Shown: positions 13,401 through 23,700 of the stretch, piece by piece | Layout of the letters: every line of letters begins with the position of its first letter | Position numbering within the stretch: the stretch's first letter is position 1 | DNA from: Nematopogon swammerdamellus | Lineage: Eukaryota; Arthropoda; Insecta; Lepidoptera; Adelidae | Assembly: GCA_946902875.1 (NCBI GenBank) | Contig: OX336342.1 | Location: forward strand, 11,277,523 to 11,341,522 | Reading direction: 5' to 3' | DNA length: 64,000 bases | Notes under the pieces: model-generated | Seen by the model: the letters and a program-made list of their open reading frames with translations, nothing else | What the model was told of the DNA's origin: nothing | The model's database searches: none | Program-made: the position numbers and the translations under genes

Positions 13401-13960
13401 ATGCATCAGAAACTAATAGTGGCAACACCACTGAGATGAAGCTACACAAAGGTGGTTGACTCCTAGCTAGCACCTGTTCCTTTGTACACACACGCCCGCA
13501 TACACACACGCACACACCTACACAATAGATCACCACTTATATTGAGATTTCACTGAATTTATCACATCCTATCTTCAGTATTCATACATGATAAATTGTT
13601 AAAGGGTATTTCATTTCTTCATAATAATGACAAAGTGGTTTGGCATCAGAAATTGCGAAAGATGTACACCCCAAACAAAGGATCAGCTGTTAGAGTAGAT
13701 GTGCATGTATGTGTGTGAGATCTACGAGAGACTCGACTGATCGCGTCCCTAGTGTATTGTGCAGAGTATGCAGTCGAAAGGTAGGTACCTGGTGGACTCC
13801 TGCGGACGCGCGGCGCAGGCCCGGGCTGCCCGGGGCGCCGCCAGCCGCGCCAGTTATTACACAGCGACTCGGGCTCGGAGCTCCAGCTGCATAGTGAGTC
13901 CTCCTCGAACCTCTCCGAGTCCTCGAAGCTGAACCTGTCGCCTTCCTCCCAGTCGAGCAA
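4490..13960 (-). CDS. ZSWIM8: ZSWIM8, SWIM zinc-finger CUL-type E3 ligase receptor, 5' exons (partial)
   Basis: Family knowledge: ZSWIM8 (EBAX-1 in worm, Dorado in fly) is the substrate receptor of a cullin-RING ubiquitin ligase that removes misfolded proteins and degrades Argonaute in target-directed microRNA decay. Exon A (about 13960-13789) encodes the family N-terminus: DRFSFEDSERFEEDSLCSW, then ESLCNNWRGWRR, ending in phase 1 at a GT donor. Exon B (5561-5292) encodes the next conserved block: HIPFELVEHVCPPVPEQLQL, IAFWSFP, DIRLYSCLANGS, FQRG and RAVKDPMQIG. Exon C (4653-about 4490) encodes FHLSASVV, NVAVTFDR and the SWIM finger (CNCTC...WCSHIVAVCLYRIH), with its CxC and CxH zinc ligands. 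Phases agree across A-B and B-C. Later exons must lie left of the window. No in-frame ATG precedes exon A back to the stop at 14084-14086, so the start is in an unseen upstream exon or is non-AUG. The exon C donor is GTCGGT, or GTGCAT four bases on. Confidence 0.9.
4900..5262 (+). pseudogene. 3' end of an APE-type LINE
   Basis: The frame from about 4948 reads as a LINE ORF2 C-terminus (SFLYRTGKLWNALPAHIFPP, then GSFKRGVNGHL) and ends in AATAAAATAAAATAAA. The same block occurs at 54780-55040. It sits in ZSWIM8 intron 2 and its tail ends about 30 bp from the exon B donor. Strongly 5'-truncated and non-functional. Confidence 0.75.
5600..5705 (+). repeat. SINE fragment (3' body)
   Basis: Matches the SINE body: GGGAAGAACTGACAAGGCACC, CTAGTTCACC and GTTATGGGCTGA, ending in TTTCCATA. 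Lies just upstream of ZSWIM8 exon B, in intron 1. Confidence 0.6.
6171..6547 (+). repeat. SINE copy, near full length
   Basis: Contains the 5S-like segment (TTAAGCA...ACGCGGTCAGAACTTGG ATGGGTAACCG), the GGAGGCTGACCGTGG block, the body (CCAGTTCAGTGTAGCC, GCACTGACATGGCACC) and the CCATAAAAA tail. Lies about 70 bp upstream of the long-TIR transposon in ZSWIM8 intron 1. Confidence 0.8.
6617..7125 (+). repeat. Left terminal inverted repeat
   Basis: The reverse complement matches 11912-12421 over nearly the whole length. The conserved similarity gives parallel shadow ORFs in both arms (6683-6901 minus and 12154-12366 plus, both containing KKPKKVPKFRGLLAAKSC). These are a side effect of the inverted repeat, although the shared open frame is notable. 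Confidence 0.85.
7872..11103. mobile_element. hAT-like element nested in the CXC gene
   Basis: Flanked by an exact 8-bp direct repeat CCCTCTCG (7864-7871 and 11104-11111). The ends are inverted copies: CATTGGCGTATATAG on the left and CTAGATACGCCAATG on the right, followed inward by GGGTGGGC-type sequence on both sides. An 8-bp duplication and a CA...TG end fit hAT-like transposition. No hAT transposase is visible. Most of the interior is a damaged RTE-type LINE, so this is a non-autonomous element that was itself a target. Confidence 0.75.
8100..10948 (+). pseudogene. RTE-clade non-LTR retrotransposon, multiply broken
   Basis: Four main frames (8147-8347, 8355-9170, 9206-9619, 9629-10384, then 10505-10948) make up one RTE-type ORF. 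It starts with an APE endonuclease: LRTDENLEELEVELSKIRWH, then VYAPTSTHTYEE, MGDLNGKVG and GSDHRLVRG. Then comes the RT: NNKAPGEDGV, FVNYEKAFDSI, RRGDVISPKLF, LRFADDIVVIGE. The C-terminus is RRPDNRWGRRVL, GRPPARWTDDL, WWRALGEAY. Frameshifts or stops near 8350, 9168, 9619 and 10384 inactivate it. This protein family is often mis-annotated as 'craniofacial development protein 2-like'. It carries only its own remains and lies inside the hAT-like element. Confidence 0.85.
11912..12421 (-). repeat. Right terminal inverted repeat
   Basis: Inverted partner of 6617-7125. The terminal CTACTGACTGGT and the internal AGAACCCGTTTCCAAGCTGC are the reverse complement of the left arm. Confidence 0.85.
12502..13185. 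mobile_element. piggyBac-type MITE
   Basis: TTAA target sites stand at 12502-12505 and 13182-13185. The ends are CCCTTCAGCTCCCA on the left and TGGGAGCCAAAGGG on the right, which are near-perfect inverted repeats of piggyBac style. The right part carries the palindromic block GACCCGGCCGGGTC twice (13107 and 13152), each followed by TTCTGGGAG. No transposase is encoded. Sits in ZSWIM8 intron 1, 80 bp from the long-TIR element. Confidence 0.8.
13186..13788. other. ZSWIM8 intron 1, next to exon A
   Basis: Nothing recognised apart from a short AC-rich microsatellite (about 13486-13520) and a TG-rich tract (13707-13717). Confidence 0.4.
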
Positions 13961-14083
13961 GGGCGAGACGGCCGCCGGAGCCGGAGCGGGCGCGGGTGGC
14001 GCACCGCCTGCCCCGCCCGCTTTTCCATCTCCCGCTGCGCCCGCCAGCTTGTTTGGTAACGGCCGACACTCGCAGCCTCTCGA

Positions 14084-14354
14084 TCACCCACGGTCGCTTC
14101 CGGGCTCCGGTTCAGCGAGTCATTCTGGGGGCGCCCAGCGCCTCCGGCCCTGTAGTCTCACGGTGCATCACCACCCCATTTATTACTGCCCGCCTGACAC
14201 CAATAGCGTAGTCAGTGAAGTAGAGATTCCTCGGCCACAATAACAAGTATGGCCGATACACTCTCTACTCCACTATTACTGCGCGAACACAAACACGACA
14301 GCACCACGGTACGATACGAACGAATGAAATGCAAATGAAATGAAATGAAATGAA

Positions 14355-14388
<34 letters not shown>

Positions 14389-14897
14389 GAGCCAACAACA
14401 ACGACCACCAACCACAAACCAACCGAACGAACGAACGACGAGACCACAGGATATACTAATTAATCAAGGACGACACCATAGAGTCAAAGTCTCGTACGTA
14501 CGGTACGGCGGGATACCCTTCCTTAGTCAAATTTTATTTGAGAGTTTGTGTAGGTACGCGTTATCTATTTACACGGATAACCTATTTTAAAATGAAAGGT
14601 AAAATAAAAACCTTTGGCTCGTAACTATGTTTTTAATCAGTTAATCAAGTAATGAAAAGATTATGTATCGTAAACTCCCGTCCCGTCCCGACCCGACCGC
14701 TCCCGATCCCGACCGGGCGGCGGCGGTGTCGGAGAACCGCTAAGTAAAATATTAAAACTTAGGGCTGCGCGGTTATTTATTTACCGGCCCCCCAAGAACG
14801 CCAAGTAATTAAACGGAAATTATTTTTTACTTTCTAAGGGAACTGAGTTTTTTTCATTTGTAATAAAATTTCCTCCAAAAGTTATTTCCTCTATTAG
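14084..14897. other. Region upstream of ZSWIM8 exon A
   Basis: GC-rich up to about 14170, then less so. Contains a GA microsatellite at 14358-14386 next to AAATG repeats, and a CCCGT/CCCGA-rich block at 14678-14730. It probably holds the ZSWIM8 promoter or first exon, but I could not fix a start codon or TSS. Confidence 0.35.
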
Positions 14898-16330
14898 GGC
14901 CCGGCTACACAACCGACTGTGTCACCAACTAAACAGTTTGGTTTAGTTGTGTTGTGTCGCGGCTACAAAAATCTCAACCGCGACAGAAATTGCATCACGC
15001 GCACTGCGACAAATAATCGCAAAAATTGTCATACGTACAATGGATCTTTTTTTGACGTGATAACAACTTATAAATTGATGAACACCGGCTGCACGCACGA
15101 AAAAGTGTCACGTTCCATCTGAGCCTGTGTGTGCAAGCGAGAGCGCGTAACAAGCGATAGAGAGGCACAATCGGCCCAAGCGGAAGTGTTGCCAAACGTA
15201 CAGTAATTGCCGTATCGTACGGTAATCGAGGCTAGAAATCGACGAATGTACGGCGTACGGCAGCGATAGGGGTGCCGTACGAAAAAATACGGTAATTCTT
15301 ATAGCTGTGTTTCTCTAGGACGTTATCACGTAAAAATATCGTCCGTAAACCGACTTTACAGACAACCAATTTGTTTTTATGGAATCTAACACGGTTGGCT
15401 AAATCACCTACAACATCCGTGATGTCAGCCCATAACACCGGGTGATCTAGGTGCCATGTCAGTGCTTCCCTTCATTTCGCGCACACTGAACTGAACGGAA
15501 AACACGAACTATTTACATAGCCGTTTCGACCGACGTTTCGCTCAGTGCGGTGGTAACAACCCGGCCGGGGTAAACCCTACCACCTAGTAACCCTACCACC
15601 TACAGTTTAACGTGGAATCCGAACCACGGTCAGCCTCCAACGGTCGAGCGGGCACCCATCCCAGTACTGACCGCGCTCAGCGTTGCTTAACAACAGTCGA
15701 GTGACCGCACCGCTGCGCTGAGCTGCCGAGGCTGACGAATTTTCTTATTCGTTAGTCGACTTTTACGACATTTGATTTAAATTGACTCAATTTCTTGACA
15801 ACAATCTCACATATATGTACTTCTGCCCACAGTTTTCCTTTTAAATCTCGGTCATGGAATGTTGGTAAACATTAAATGTTTGTAAACATTAAATGTTTAC
15901 CAACATTTTGGTAGAAACAGTGTGGAACAAATTTTGTTCCACAATGGCGGATAATCCTTGAATGGTGGCCGATTTTATACCTCGAAAATTAAATGTTAGG
16001 CGTCGAAAGACGTTTCTTCGATGTTTTCGGGCACGAGAGACGAATCCGGGAGACAGGGGGAGACACATCTTGCCTACACGCACGTCCGTAGCCCAGGCTC
16101 GAGCGAGCGCAACTGTATATTACTGCGATTTTGGTCGCTTTGCGCGCACCGCAATAAAATTCTTTCCGCGACAATTGTGTCGAGGCAAATTTTGATCCGT
16201 CCGAAGATTTTTAATCGCGGCGATTTTTCGTCGCCTGTGCGCGCACTCTCATACAAATACGTGGGACGCACTTCTCGCGACAAAAAGTCGCATGATTTTT
16301 AATCGTAGTGCGCGCTAGACCTTAGTCGTG
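14898..16330. repeat. Region of short inverted GCGAC/GTCGC motifs (probable MITE complex)
   Basis: Many small palindrome-like motifs recur (GCGACAAATAATCGC, GCGATTTTGGTCGC, TCGCGACAAAAAGTCGC). This is a subterminal-repeat pattern seen in MITEs. The left edge near 14898 (CCCGGCTACACAACCGACTG) and the right edge near 16320 are guesses. A SINE (15372-15775) is embedded. Confidence 0.4.
15372..15775 (-). repeat. SINE copy, near full length
   Basis: Reverse orientation. The poly-A tail side is at 15372, followed by CACGGTTGGCTAAATCACC and the body. Then come the 5S-like block (CACCCATCCCAGTACTGACC, GCGCTCAGCGTTGCTTAA), the A-box-like GAGCTGCCGAGGCTGAC and the GTCGACTTTTACGAC unit. Confidence 0.8.
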
Positions 16331-16525
16331 AGGTGCACACACCGACGATTGTTCAGTTAAAAGAATATTATATTATAAAATACTACATAACTACAAGGGC
16401 GTAGAAGAAGCACAACCCCATACAAAATTTGTTTGTCTATGTTTTAACCTTGAAGCGCCAAATGTGCCCGACGGCCAATTTCAGAACTAGCACTTGGCGG
16501 GAATTTCGGATTTAATTTATTTTTA

Positions 16526-16994
16526 TGCTGGGCCACACTAACGTAACGTCTAACGCCTATTTATTGCATTAATTACTGCATTAAACCGCGCCAAAATTCA
16601 TGCATTAAACAATGCGTTAAAGTATGGCTACACTAGCGTTTGATGGCAAATGGCATTGTTTATTGCATTTCCAAGATTTCATTTTGCAGTAACTCCAAGA
16701 ACTCAAAACTTTTTCTTTTGACCAATCTGCACCGGTAGCCGCCATCTTTCTTGTTGATGAAACAAACAGCTGATGAGATAGTGTGGCCAATACAGACAAC
16801 GCGATAATTAACGCGTTACATCCCTTTGTAATGTGCCAAAATACCGCCACCGGAGCTATCGCCTAACGTGACGCCAAACGTAACGCCATTTATAATGCCG
16901 TTGAAAGAATTACTGCGTTAAGCGTGGCTACACTAGCGTGACGCATTGAACAACACGTTAATTATTGGCATTAATCGTTAGGGTGGCTCCAGCA
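16526..16994. mobile_element. MITE with TTA target duplication
   Basis: The ends TGCTGGGCCACACTAACG (left) and CGTTAGGGTGGCTCCAGCA (right) are inverted copies, flanked by TTA on both sides (16523-16525 and 16995-16997). The interior is rich in TTAATGC and TAACGC variants and has two GTGGCTACACTAGCGT-type copies. A 3-bp TWA duplication would fit PIF/Harbinger, but the ends are not diagnostic. Confidence 0.65.
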
Positions 16995-17006
16995 TTAGTA
17001 AGTACT

Positions 17007-17138
17007 GCACATTTAGCCAAACTGTGACCATTTCACACTGATATTTCTAAAATTGTCAGCCCACTCTGACTGAGCAGGCAGGACGTTGACAATTTTAGAA
17101 CTATCAATGTGAGATGGTCACAGTTTAGCTAAATGTGC
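17007..17138. mobile_element. Hairpin MITE, 132 bp
   Basis: Two arms of about 48 bp are inverted copies: GCACATTTAGCCAAACTGTG at the left, CACAGTTTAGCTAAATGTGC at the right, with AATTTTAGAA-type sequence on the inner side. The loop is short. No clear target duplication. Confidence 0.7.
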
Positions 17139-17192
17139 CAAATAAATAACATCATGAGTACACAGCAAATGCTCTTAAATTACGAAAGTTGG

Positions 17193-17257
17193 AGCGGCCG
17201 ATATCGGCCGCTTTATACATTATACCTTTACGAACGGAGCGGCCGATATCGGCCGCT
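17193..17257. repeat. Two copies of a perfect 20-bp palindrome
   Basis: AGCGGCCGATATCGGCCGCT occurs at 17193-17212 and again at 17238-17257, both followed by TT. Each is its own reverse complement. Surroundings are AT-rich, so the GC-rich palindromes stand out. Confidence 0.9.
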
Positions 17258-18648
17258 TTCTTTTTTTTCTTTGTTTTGTTGGGTGGCCCCAACGAAATTA
17301 TTTTATTCTTTTATCTCACTTAGCCGTGTGTATTTGAAAGTGACGAATTCAAATAGTAGAATAAATTTCCCTTTAGGCGACAAGCATTCCCCCATAGAGA
17401 AATGTCAGATTTACCGCGCTGTCAGTGTCATCAAGATAGCGGTTATAATAGGAGGGTGTTGTACGTTGCTCTTTTGTTTTCGGGTTTGCTGAGTGTTTTT
17501 TTGTGCAGATGAACCCATAAGTGATGTTTTTTCTCTTTTTCATTATTTTCCGGATGTATTGAGTGCATTTGTTTGTGCTGAGTTGATCTGAATTTTTCGT
17601 AAAAATACTAAGAAAATGCCTCCTTTTCGGTACCAATTTCGGCTCTTTTTAGAGGCTTGTTTCTCGATATAAATCCGTTTTCTGGATAAAGTGAGGTGAT
17701 AGAAGTGTTATTTAGTTCCTGTAGTTGAAATAATATATGCCGTATAGTGTTTGTATACAGTACATTTACGAGAAATAAGCAATTTTTGTGACCTAGTTTT
17801 CTCCATACAAACAATAGAAACCATACAAATTTCCACATACAAATTTTATTGTGAACGACACGGGGGGCTGCTGATGCACAAGAAAGGTATGATTAGGTCC
17901 GTTATTTATTAGTGTTTATAATAAAAATACTATATGACCGATTGGCGGTCTAATAAATTTATTAAAAAAAAAACCTGAGAGAGGTCGCGATTTTCACATA
18001 GAACAACTTTACAAAATAATTTTGTCACCTAGAATACGTAATATATATAAAAAAATGCCATTTATAGCTAGAATATGTATCTGTAAATACAATCCATATG
18101 TTAGTTCATGAAGTTTTATGGAAAAATCTTCCAAAATGATTTTTTTTCGAGAGTAATGCGCCGGCGCCGATCGCGGCGCGCCACCTGGTGTAGCAGAAGG
18201 ATTGTTTTGGTTAATGCTTCCAGAGCCAAAGGGTTGAAGGTTGTTGGCTCTGCATAGTGCACCGTATGTTGGTGCACTTGGTGGTTGACAAAAAAGTCGG
18301 CAGCCGATGAAAAAATTGGTTGCCAACTTTTTAAAGAGTTGTGGAGTGGAGAGTCGAAGGTGCCAACTAAACAGTTGAGTTGGCTTGATTTCGTGCGACC
18401 CTTGACATTTGCAAGTATTTTGGAAGTTTTTTAATTACGACTCGGTAGGTAGTTTAGTTGGATAAGAATCGGTGCTCTGCTCGAGCCCTAATTCCCAAAT
18501 TGCATGCTTCTTGCAAATATATTTGAATAAATAAAAATATTCACTGACTCAAGTGGGCTGGTTAAGTAGACTCAGGTTATATATTATGTTATTCTCTTTG
18601 GGTAGACAGGGCAAGCGCATTGGCAATTTGGCAAATAAATTCATTGGC
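17258..18648. other. Spacer with a decayed piggyBac-type end
   Basis: No gene recognised. At 18222-18236, GAGCCAAAGGGTTGAA resembles the right end of the piggyBac MITE at 13171-13185, with TTAA decayed to TTGA. It follows a GC-rich patch (GCGCCGGCGCCGATCGCGGC) at 18160-18180. A small hairpin, GCCAACT...AGTTGGC, stands near 18362. Confidence 0.4.
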
Positions 18649-18964
18649 GAAAAAAAAAAAAAAACAATTGAACGTCGTTTGGTTTCGGTTGTGAAATAAG
18701 TGCTCCGCTGAAAATATTCTGCAAATCCTTCCTAATCTACAGTCGTTCCCTTCCGCTCACCTGGCTTTGTAATCCTGCTCCTATCAAGTGGTCTTCTCCT
18801 CCTCTCCTGGCATCCTGCAAGCATCCTGCATCGCTCAGTGAAACAATTGAAGGTCGTCGGAGGATACACGAGTTTCTTTTGGCTGAGTTATTTTATAAAA
18901 TTTTATTGAGCTAAGTAAATGTAATTTGCACTAGGAAGTTGGTTTAAGCACTTGAGTAACAACA

Positions 18965-20704
18965 ATGCCACATAAGCCTCCCGACCCTGAAGATCCTGGA
19001 GGAGGTGGTATGTTGCCGGGGTCATGCCGGCGGTCTCTCGATCTTACTAACACTCAGAGCGTATCGCTCAGTGACGAATCCTTTGTCAATAATGCTCCTC
19101 CTTCCCCTAGCTTGTACATGACAATTGATACTAATAATTCATTTGCAGCTTTTGATACTTCCTTGAATGAGGATGGCTTTTTGTTGCCTCCCTCAGCCCC
19201 TCGCGCCCTTCCGGAAGTGTGCAGGCATGGAAAAAGGAAGGCGCCTAAATCTGACAATAAGAACCAAAAACTGTTTCGATCTAAATCCCAGTCTAATGTT
19301 TTGGATTCGTCAGATAGTCAAATAGAAGATGAGAAAATCTTAAAAAAAAAAAAAAAATTCTCAAAGAAGACTTCTTCCCCTACTGATCCTCTTGTTCATG
19401 TTCTTCCCAGTGAAACAGAGGCAGAGGAAAACATTAAAAATTATAATAATTCCTCAAAGTTGACTACTATCCCTTCTGCCTCTCTTGTTCATGGCTCTCC
19501 TAGCTCAGTGAACAGGAAGATGTATAATTCTTTAGATAAGGGTCCATTCCTAGTTCACGTGCAAAAAGAGTTTGAAGATCCCTCGGCGGGAACATCCATT
19601 CATCCCATTACTTTTGGACTCCTCATGAGGAAGATGAACGTCTCAAACATAGTCGAAGATGGGGTAAAGAGCATTGGTCGAAACAGGGTTTCCATAGAGT
19701 TGAAACATTTTCAGGATGCAAACGAGCTTGTCTTAAACGAAATGCTCCTAGAAAAAAAGTACAAGGCTTTCATTCCCTCATTTAACGTCACTCGCATTGG
19801 AATTGTGAAGGGGATCCCTCGGGAGTGGTCTCCGGAACAAATAATAGAAGAGGTTCGTGTCCCGGAAGGATGTGGCCCTGTATTGAAAGCTCGTAGAGTA
19901 AATTATAAAAGTTCAGTGGATGCCACAGTCGTTTGGAAACCAACAGAGTCGGTCATCTTAACATTTGACGGTCAAACCCTTCCCAAAAGAATTTTTTGCG
20001 TTCATTCTTCACTTGTGGTAGATCTGTATAAATTCCCTACGATACAGTGTTTCCATTGTTGCCGATTCGGTCATACGAAGGTACAATGCAGGTCGAAACC
20101 TCGTTGCTACAGGTGTGGTGAGGCGCACTCTGGAGAAGTGTGTGCTCTGGATGAAGCGGATGTCTCCTGCATTACCTGTAGAGGCAATCACTTTGCCATT
20201 AATAAAAAATGCCCAGAATTTTTAAGACAGCAATCTATTAAACTTCTTATGGCGGAGGAAGCAATTTCGTACCCAGAAGCCTCGAAAAAATTTCCCGTTT
20301 ATGGAAATCGGTCTTATGCAAGTGTGGCGTCCACTTCATCAGTGAATACTCCGTCTAGAAATATTCGTATTCCATCTATCAATTCTTCTAATTCTTCATA
20401 TAAGAAAACGGTTCACTTAAATCCTCGATCCCATGCTCCCCTCTCTCCTGGTTATGACAGTAGAGAACATAATTCTCTTCTCAAGAGTTTCGATATTCCT
20501 CCCTCTTCAAACGGCTGTGCGTACCCTCCAGAGGTTCAGTGTTCGGGTGATTCCTCTGATTCAATCATTACTTTAATTTCTTTACTTGTGAACCTTGTCT
20601 CGTCCAAATGCTCTTTACCGTCCAACGTTGCCTCTAAACTGTTTCCTATTTTATCTATTTTAAAAGATGCCCTTCTCAAGAACAACGTTTCTACAATGGA
20701 ATAG
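18965..20704 (+). CDS. LINE ORF1, gag-like nucleic-acid-binding protein (579 aa)
   Basis: ORF1 proteins of I/jockey-group LINEs bind the element RNA and package it. Residues 1-170 are low-complexity and charged, with a lysine run near residue 120. A central RRM-like gag region covers about 195-350. Three consecutive zinc knuckles follow at about 360-420 (CFHCCRFGHTKVQC, CYRCGEAHSGEVC, CITCRGNHFAINKKC). The C-terminal 160 residues are serine-rich. The ATG at 18965 is the first in frame after the 5' UTR. The stop at 20704 lies 38 nt inside ORF2, in a different frame, so ORF2 is probably made by re-initiation or frameshifting. Confidence 0.9.
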   Translation: MPHKPPDPEDPGGGGMLPGSCRRSLDLTNTQSVSLSDESFVNNAPPSPSLYMTIDTNNSFAAFDTSLNEDGFLLPPSAPRALPEVCRHGKRKAPKSDNKNQKLFRSKSQSNVLDSSDSQIEDEKILKKKKKFSKKTSSPTDPLVHVLPSETEAEENIKNYNNSSKLTTIPSASLVHGSPSSVNRKMYNSLDKGPFLVHVQKEFEDPSAGTSIHPITFGLLMRKMNVSNIVEDGVKSIGRNRVSIELKHFQDANELVLNEMLLEKKYKAFIPSFNVTRIGIVKGIPREWSPEQIIEEVRVPEGCGPVLKARRVNYKSSVDATVVWKPTESVILTFDGQTLPKRIFCVHSSLVVDLYKFPTIQCFHCCRFGHTKVQCRSKPRCYRCGEAHSGEVCALDEADVSCITCRGNHFAINKKCPEFLRQQSIKLLMAEEAISYPEASKKFPVYGNRSYASVASTSSVNTPSRNIRIPSINSSNSSYKKTVHLNPRSHAPLSPGYDSREHNSLLKSFDIPPSSNGCAYPPEVQCSGDSSDSIITLISLLVNLVSSKCSLPSNVASKLFPILSILKDALLKNNVSTME

Positions 20705-23700
20705 TAGAAGCGTTGTTCGTAAAAAGTCTGAAATTGTTTACTTAATTAATAAACACACTCCCATGGTGTTTGCCATTTCTGAGACTTGGCTTAAACCGGA
20801 TTCCCACTTTCGGGTTCCCGGCTATGCTATTCTCAGGGATGACAGACAGGATGGATGGGGCGGTAGCGCCCTCATTGTAAATAATTCATTTCCTTATTCT
20901 CCCATTATCTTGCCTCCCCACGGTGACAGTATTAATGCTGTTGCGGTGAGGGTGCAAAATATTTCTTTCCTCTCAGTTTATGTTCCTAAACCATCCCCTT
21001 CTTCTCATCAAGTTTTAAAGTCTCTCATTTCTTCCATTCCCAAACCCTTTTTAATTATGGGAGATTTTAATTGCAAACATACTTTATGGGGTGCTCCTTC
21101 CTCGGACTCATTTGGCTCTAAAATGGTAGATATCATGGATGAGCTAAATTTGTGTCTGTTGAATGATGGATCTTCCACCCGCCGAGTATCGCCTTTCCAG
21201 AACCTCAGCTTTGTAGACCTGTCATTCTGCTCCCCAGATCTTGCCTTATTACTCTCCTGGAATACCTTGAGCTCAACTCATGGAAGTGATCACTTTCCAA
21301 TTTTAATGACGATGCCTTCTCGGAACTTCCCCCTTCCTTCAAGAAAGCCACTTCAGAAATACCGGGTTTCTGATGCCGACTGGTATGCTTTTAAAAATGC
21401 AGTGGATGAAAAGATAAAAAATCTCCCCGCTGTCAATGAAATTAATTTTCAGTGGTGCTATTCAAAATTTGTAGAATCTCTTATCTCATCAGCTGATGAG
21501 TTTATTCCATTAAAGAATTCTGCTCTGAATAGGCGTCCATCCCCTCCTTGGTGGGATGCAGAATGCACTGAAGCTATAAAAGTGAGAAAGCAATCGGAAA
21601 AAAAATATGCTGAATGTATGAACAATTGCAATTTTTTACATTTAAAAAAAACATCAGCTCAGACCACTCGGATGCTAAATAAGAAAAAAAGAGAAGGATG
21701 GCGCAGGTTCTGTGAGTCTTTGTCCCCCATCACTCCCCCGTCTATTGTGTGGAAAAACATAAAGAGATATAGGTCGGCTTTCAGAGAAGATCCTCCCCCC
21801 AAGTCTTCATCAGATTTATGGATGTTTGAATTTCTTAATAAACTAGCCCCGTCGTCGTCACCTCAACTGACTGAGATTTCTTTGCTGTACCATCCATCCC
21901 CTTCCTTGGACCCCTTAGAAGCTCCCTTTTCTTTGGAAGAACTTCAAAAAGTGTTAAAATATGTAAATGACACTGCCCCTGGCATTGATGGGATCCCATA
22001 TTCATTTGTTAAATATTTAAATAACTTCAGTCTTGAATATTATTTACAATTAGCAAACCATTCCTTTTACACAGGTGTTGTCCCTGAGAGTTGGAAATCT
22101 CAGATGATTATTCCTATATTAAAACCAAAAAAGGATCCTAGTGTGGGGTCATCATACCGTCCTATTGCCCTCTCTTCTGTGCTTTCAAAGGTGACAGAGC
22201 ACATGATTAAAAACCGATTAGAATGGTTTGCTGAGAGTAATGGGCTATTATCTGATTCTCAATACGGATTCAGAAAAGGCAGGAGTACCATGGATAACTT
22301 AAGTATATTTTGCACTGACATTCGCTTAGCCTTTAGTCGCGATGAATCTTTGGTAGCGGCCTTTTTAGATGTTTCTGGAGCCTATGATAATGTTCATCTT
22401 CCTATTCTCAGGCAAAAACTGATTCAGCTGGGAGTGCCTGAAAAGTTGGTTCTTTTTATCAACAACCTTCTAGTTCAAAGAACAATCTTCCTCAGGTCAG
22501 AAGATGGACAGCTTACTCAGTCCAGAACTCTCTGGAAAGGTCTGCCTCAAGGATCAGTTATAAGTCCCCTCTTATATAATTTGTATACATGTGATTTGGC
22601 TTGTTCTGTAAATTCAACATGTCGTGTCTTGCAATATGCTGATGATTTGCTAATATATATCTCAGATAAGTATATTTCTAAAGCTGCAGATATAGTCAAC
22701 TCTTCTATTAAATCCTTAGTTCAGTGGTTAAACTCTCATGGATTGGATTTATCCCCTTCCAAGAGTAATGTAGTAGCTTTTTCAAGAAAGCGAAATATTC
22801 CTAATTTATCTATCTTTGTATGTGAGTCCCCTGTTCCCCAACTTTCCTCAGTTAAATTTCTTGGAGTTATTTTGGACTCGAAGATGACAGGAGTCCCTCA
22901 TATGGAATATATAGTGTCCAAAACTGAGAAAAACATTAACATTATTCGTTCATTAGCGGGTGTGTGGTGGGGTGCCCATCCATTCTCGCTTAAATTGGTA
23001 TATAATGCTATTATTCGCAGTCATCTGGATTATGGTACATTTATTTTTGAACCAGCAAACGGTAAAGCTTTAAAAAGTCTGGATCTTATACAGTCCAAGT
23101 GCCTGCGCATTATCTCTGGAGCCATGAAATCATCTCCTATAAATGCTCTTCAGGTTGAATGTGTGGATGCTCCTTTGTACTTACGGAGACAATATCTGTC
23201 AGACAGATACTTATTTAGGGTAGCTCAATTTTCTACTCATCCAATCCTTCCAAAACTCCAATTATTATCAAGATTTTCCTTCACAAAAAGATATTGGTTA
23301 AATAAAACTTCCCCTAGACTTGTTAAAAGTTTTCAAAGATTCTCTGCTTTGAACAGTGTTACTTATAGATCAAAAAGTCTTCCTCTCTTTGAAACTTCGT
23401 ATCAAGCTCTGATCTATTCCCCTAAAATTGTTCTCAATTTTGGAATTGATAAGAATTCTTCAAAAGCGAATGATGAATTTAATTTCTGGCTAAAAGAAAA
23501 TTGGCATGATTATCATTATATTTATACTGATGCTTCTAAACTGTCCCCGGTTGGATGTGTAGGTTCCTCTCTTTTTCATCAAAATTGTGACATTGTTTGT
23601 AAGACCAAGAGTCCCCCTGAAGCATCTGTATATACAGGTGAAGTCCGTGCTATCTTGGAGGCGTTGAAATATATCCAACTATCTGGATCCATGGTTAAAA

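Noticed and set aside
13795..14242. Serine/alanine-rich plus-strand frame ending in NSVVSEVEIPRPQ
   Set aside because: It is antisense to the ZSWIM8 N-terminal exon, which has strong family similarity. The plus frame is a by-product of GC-rich third positions.
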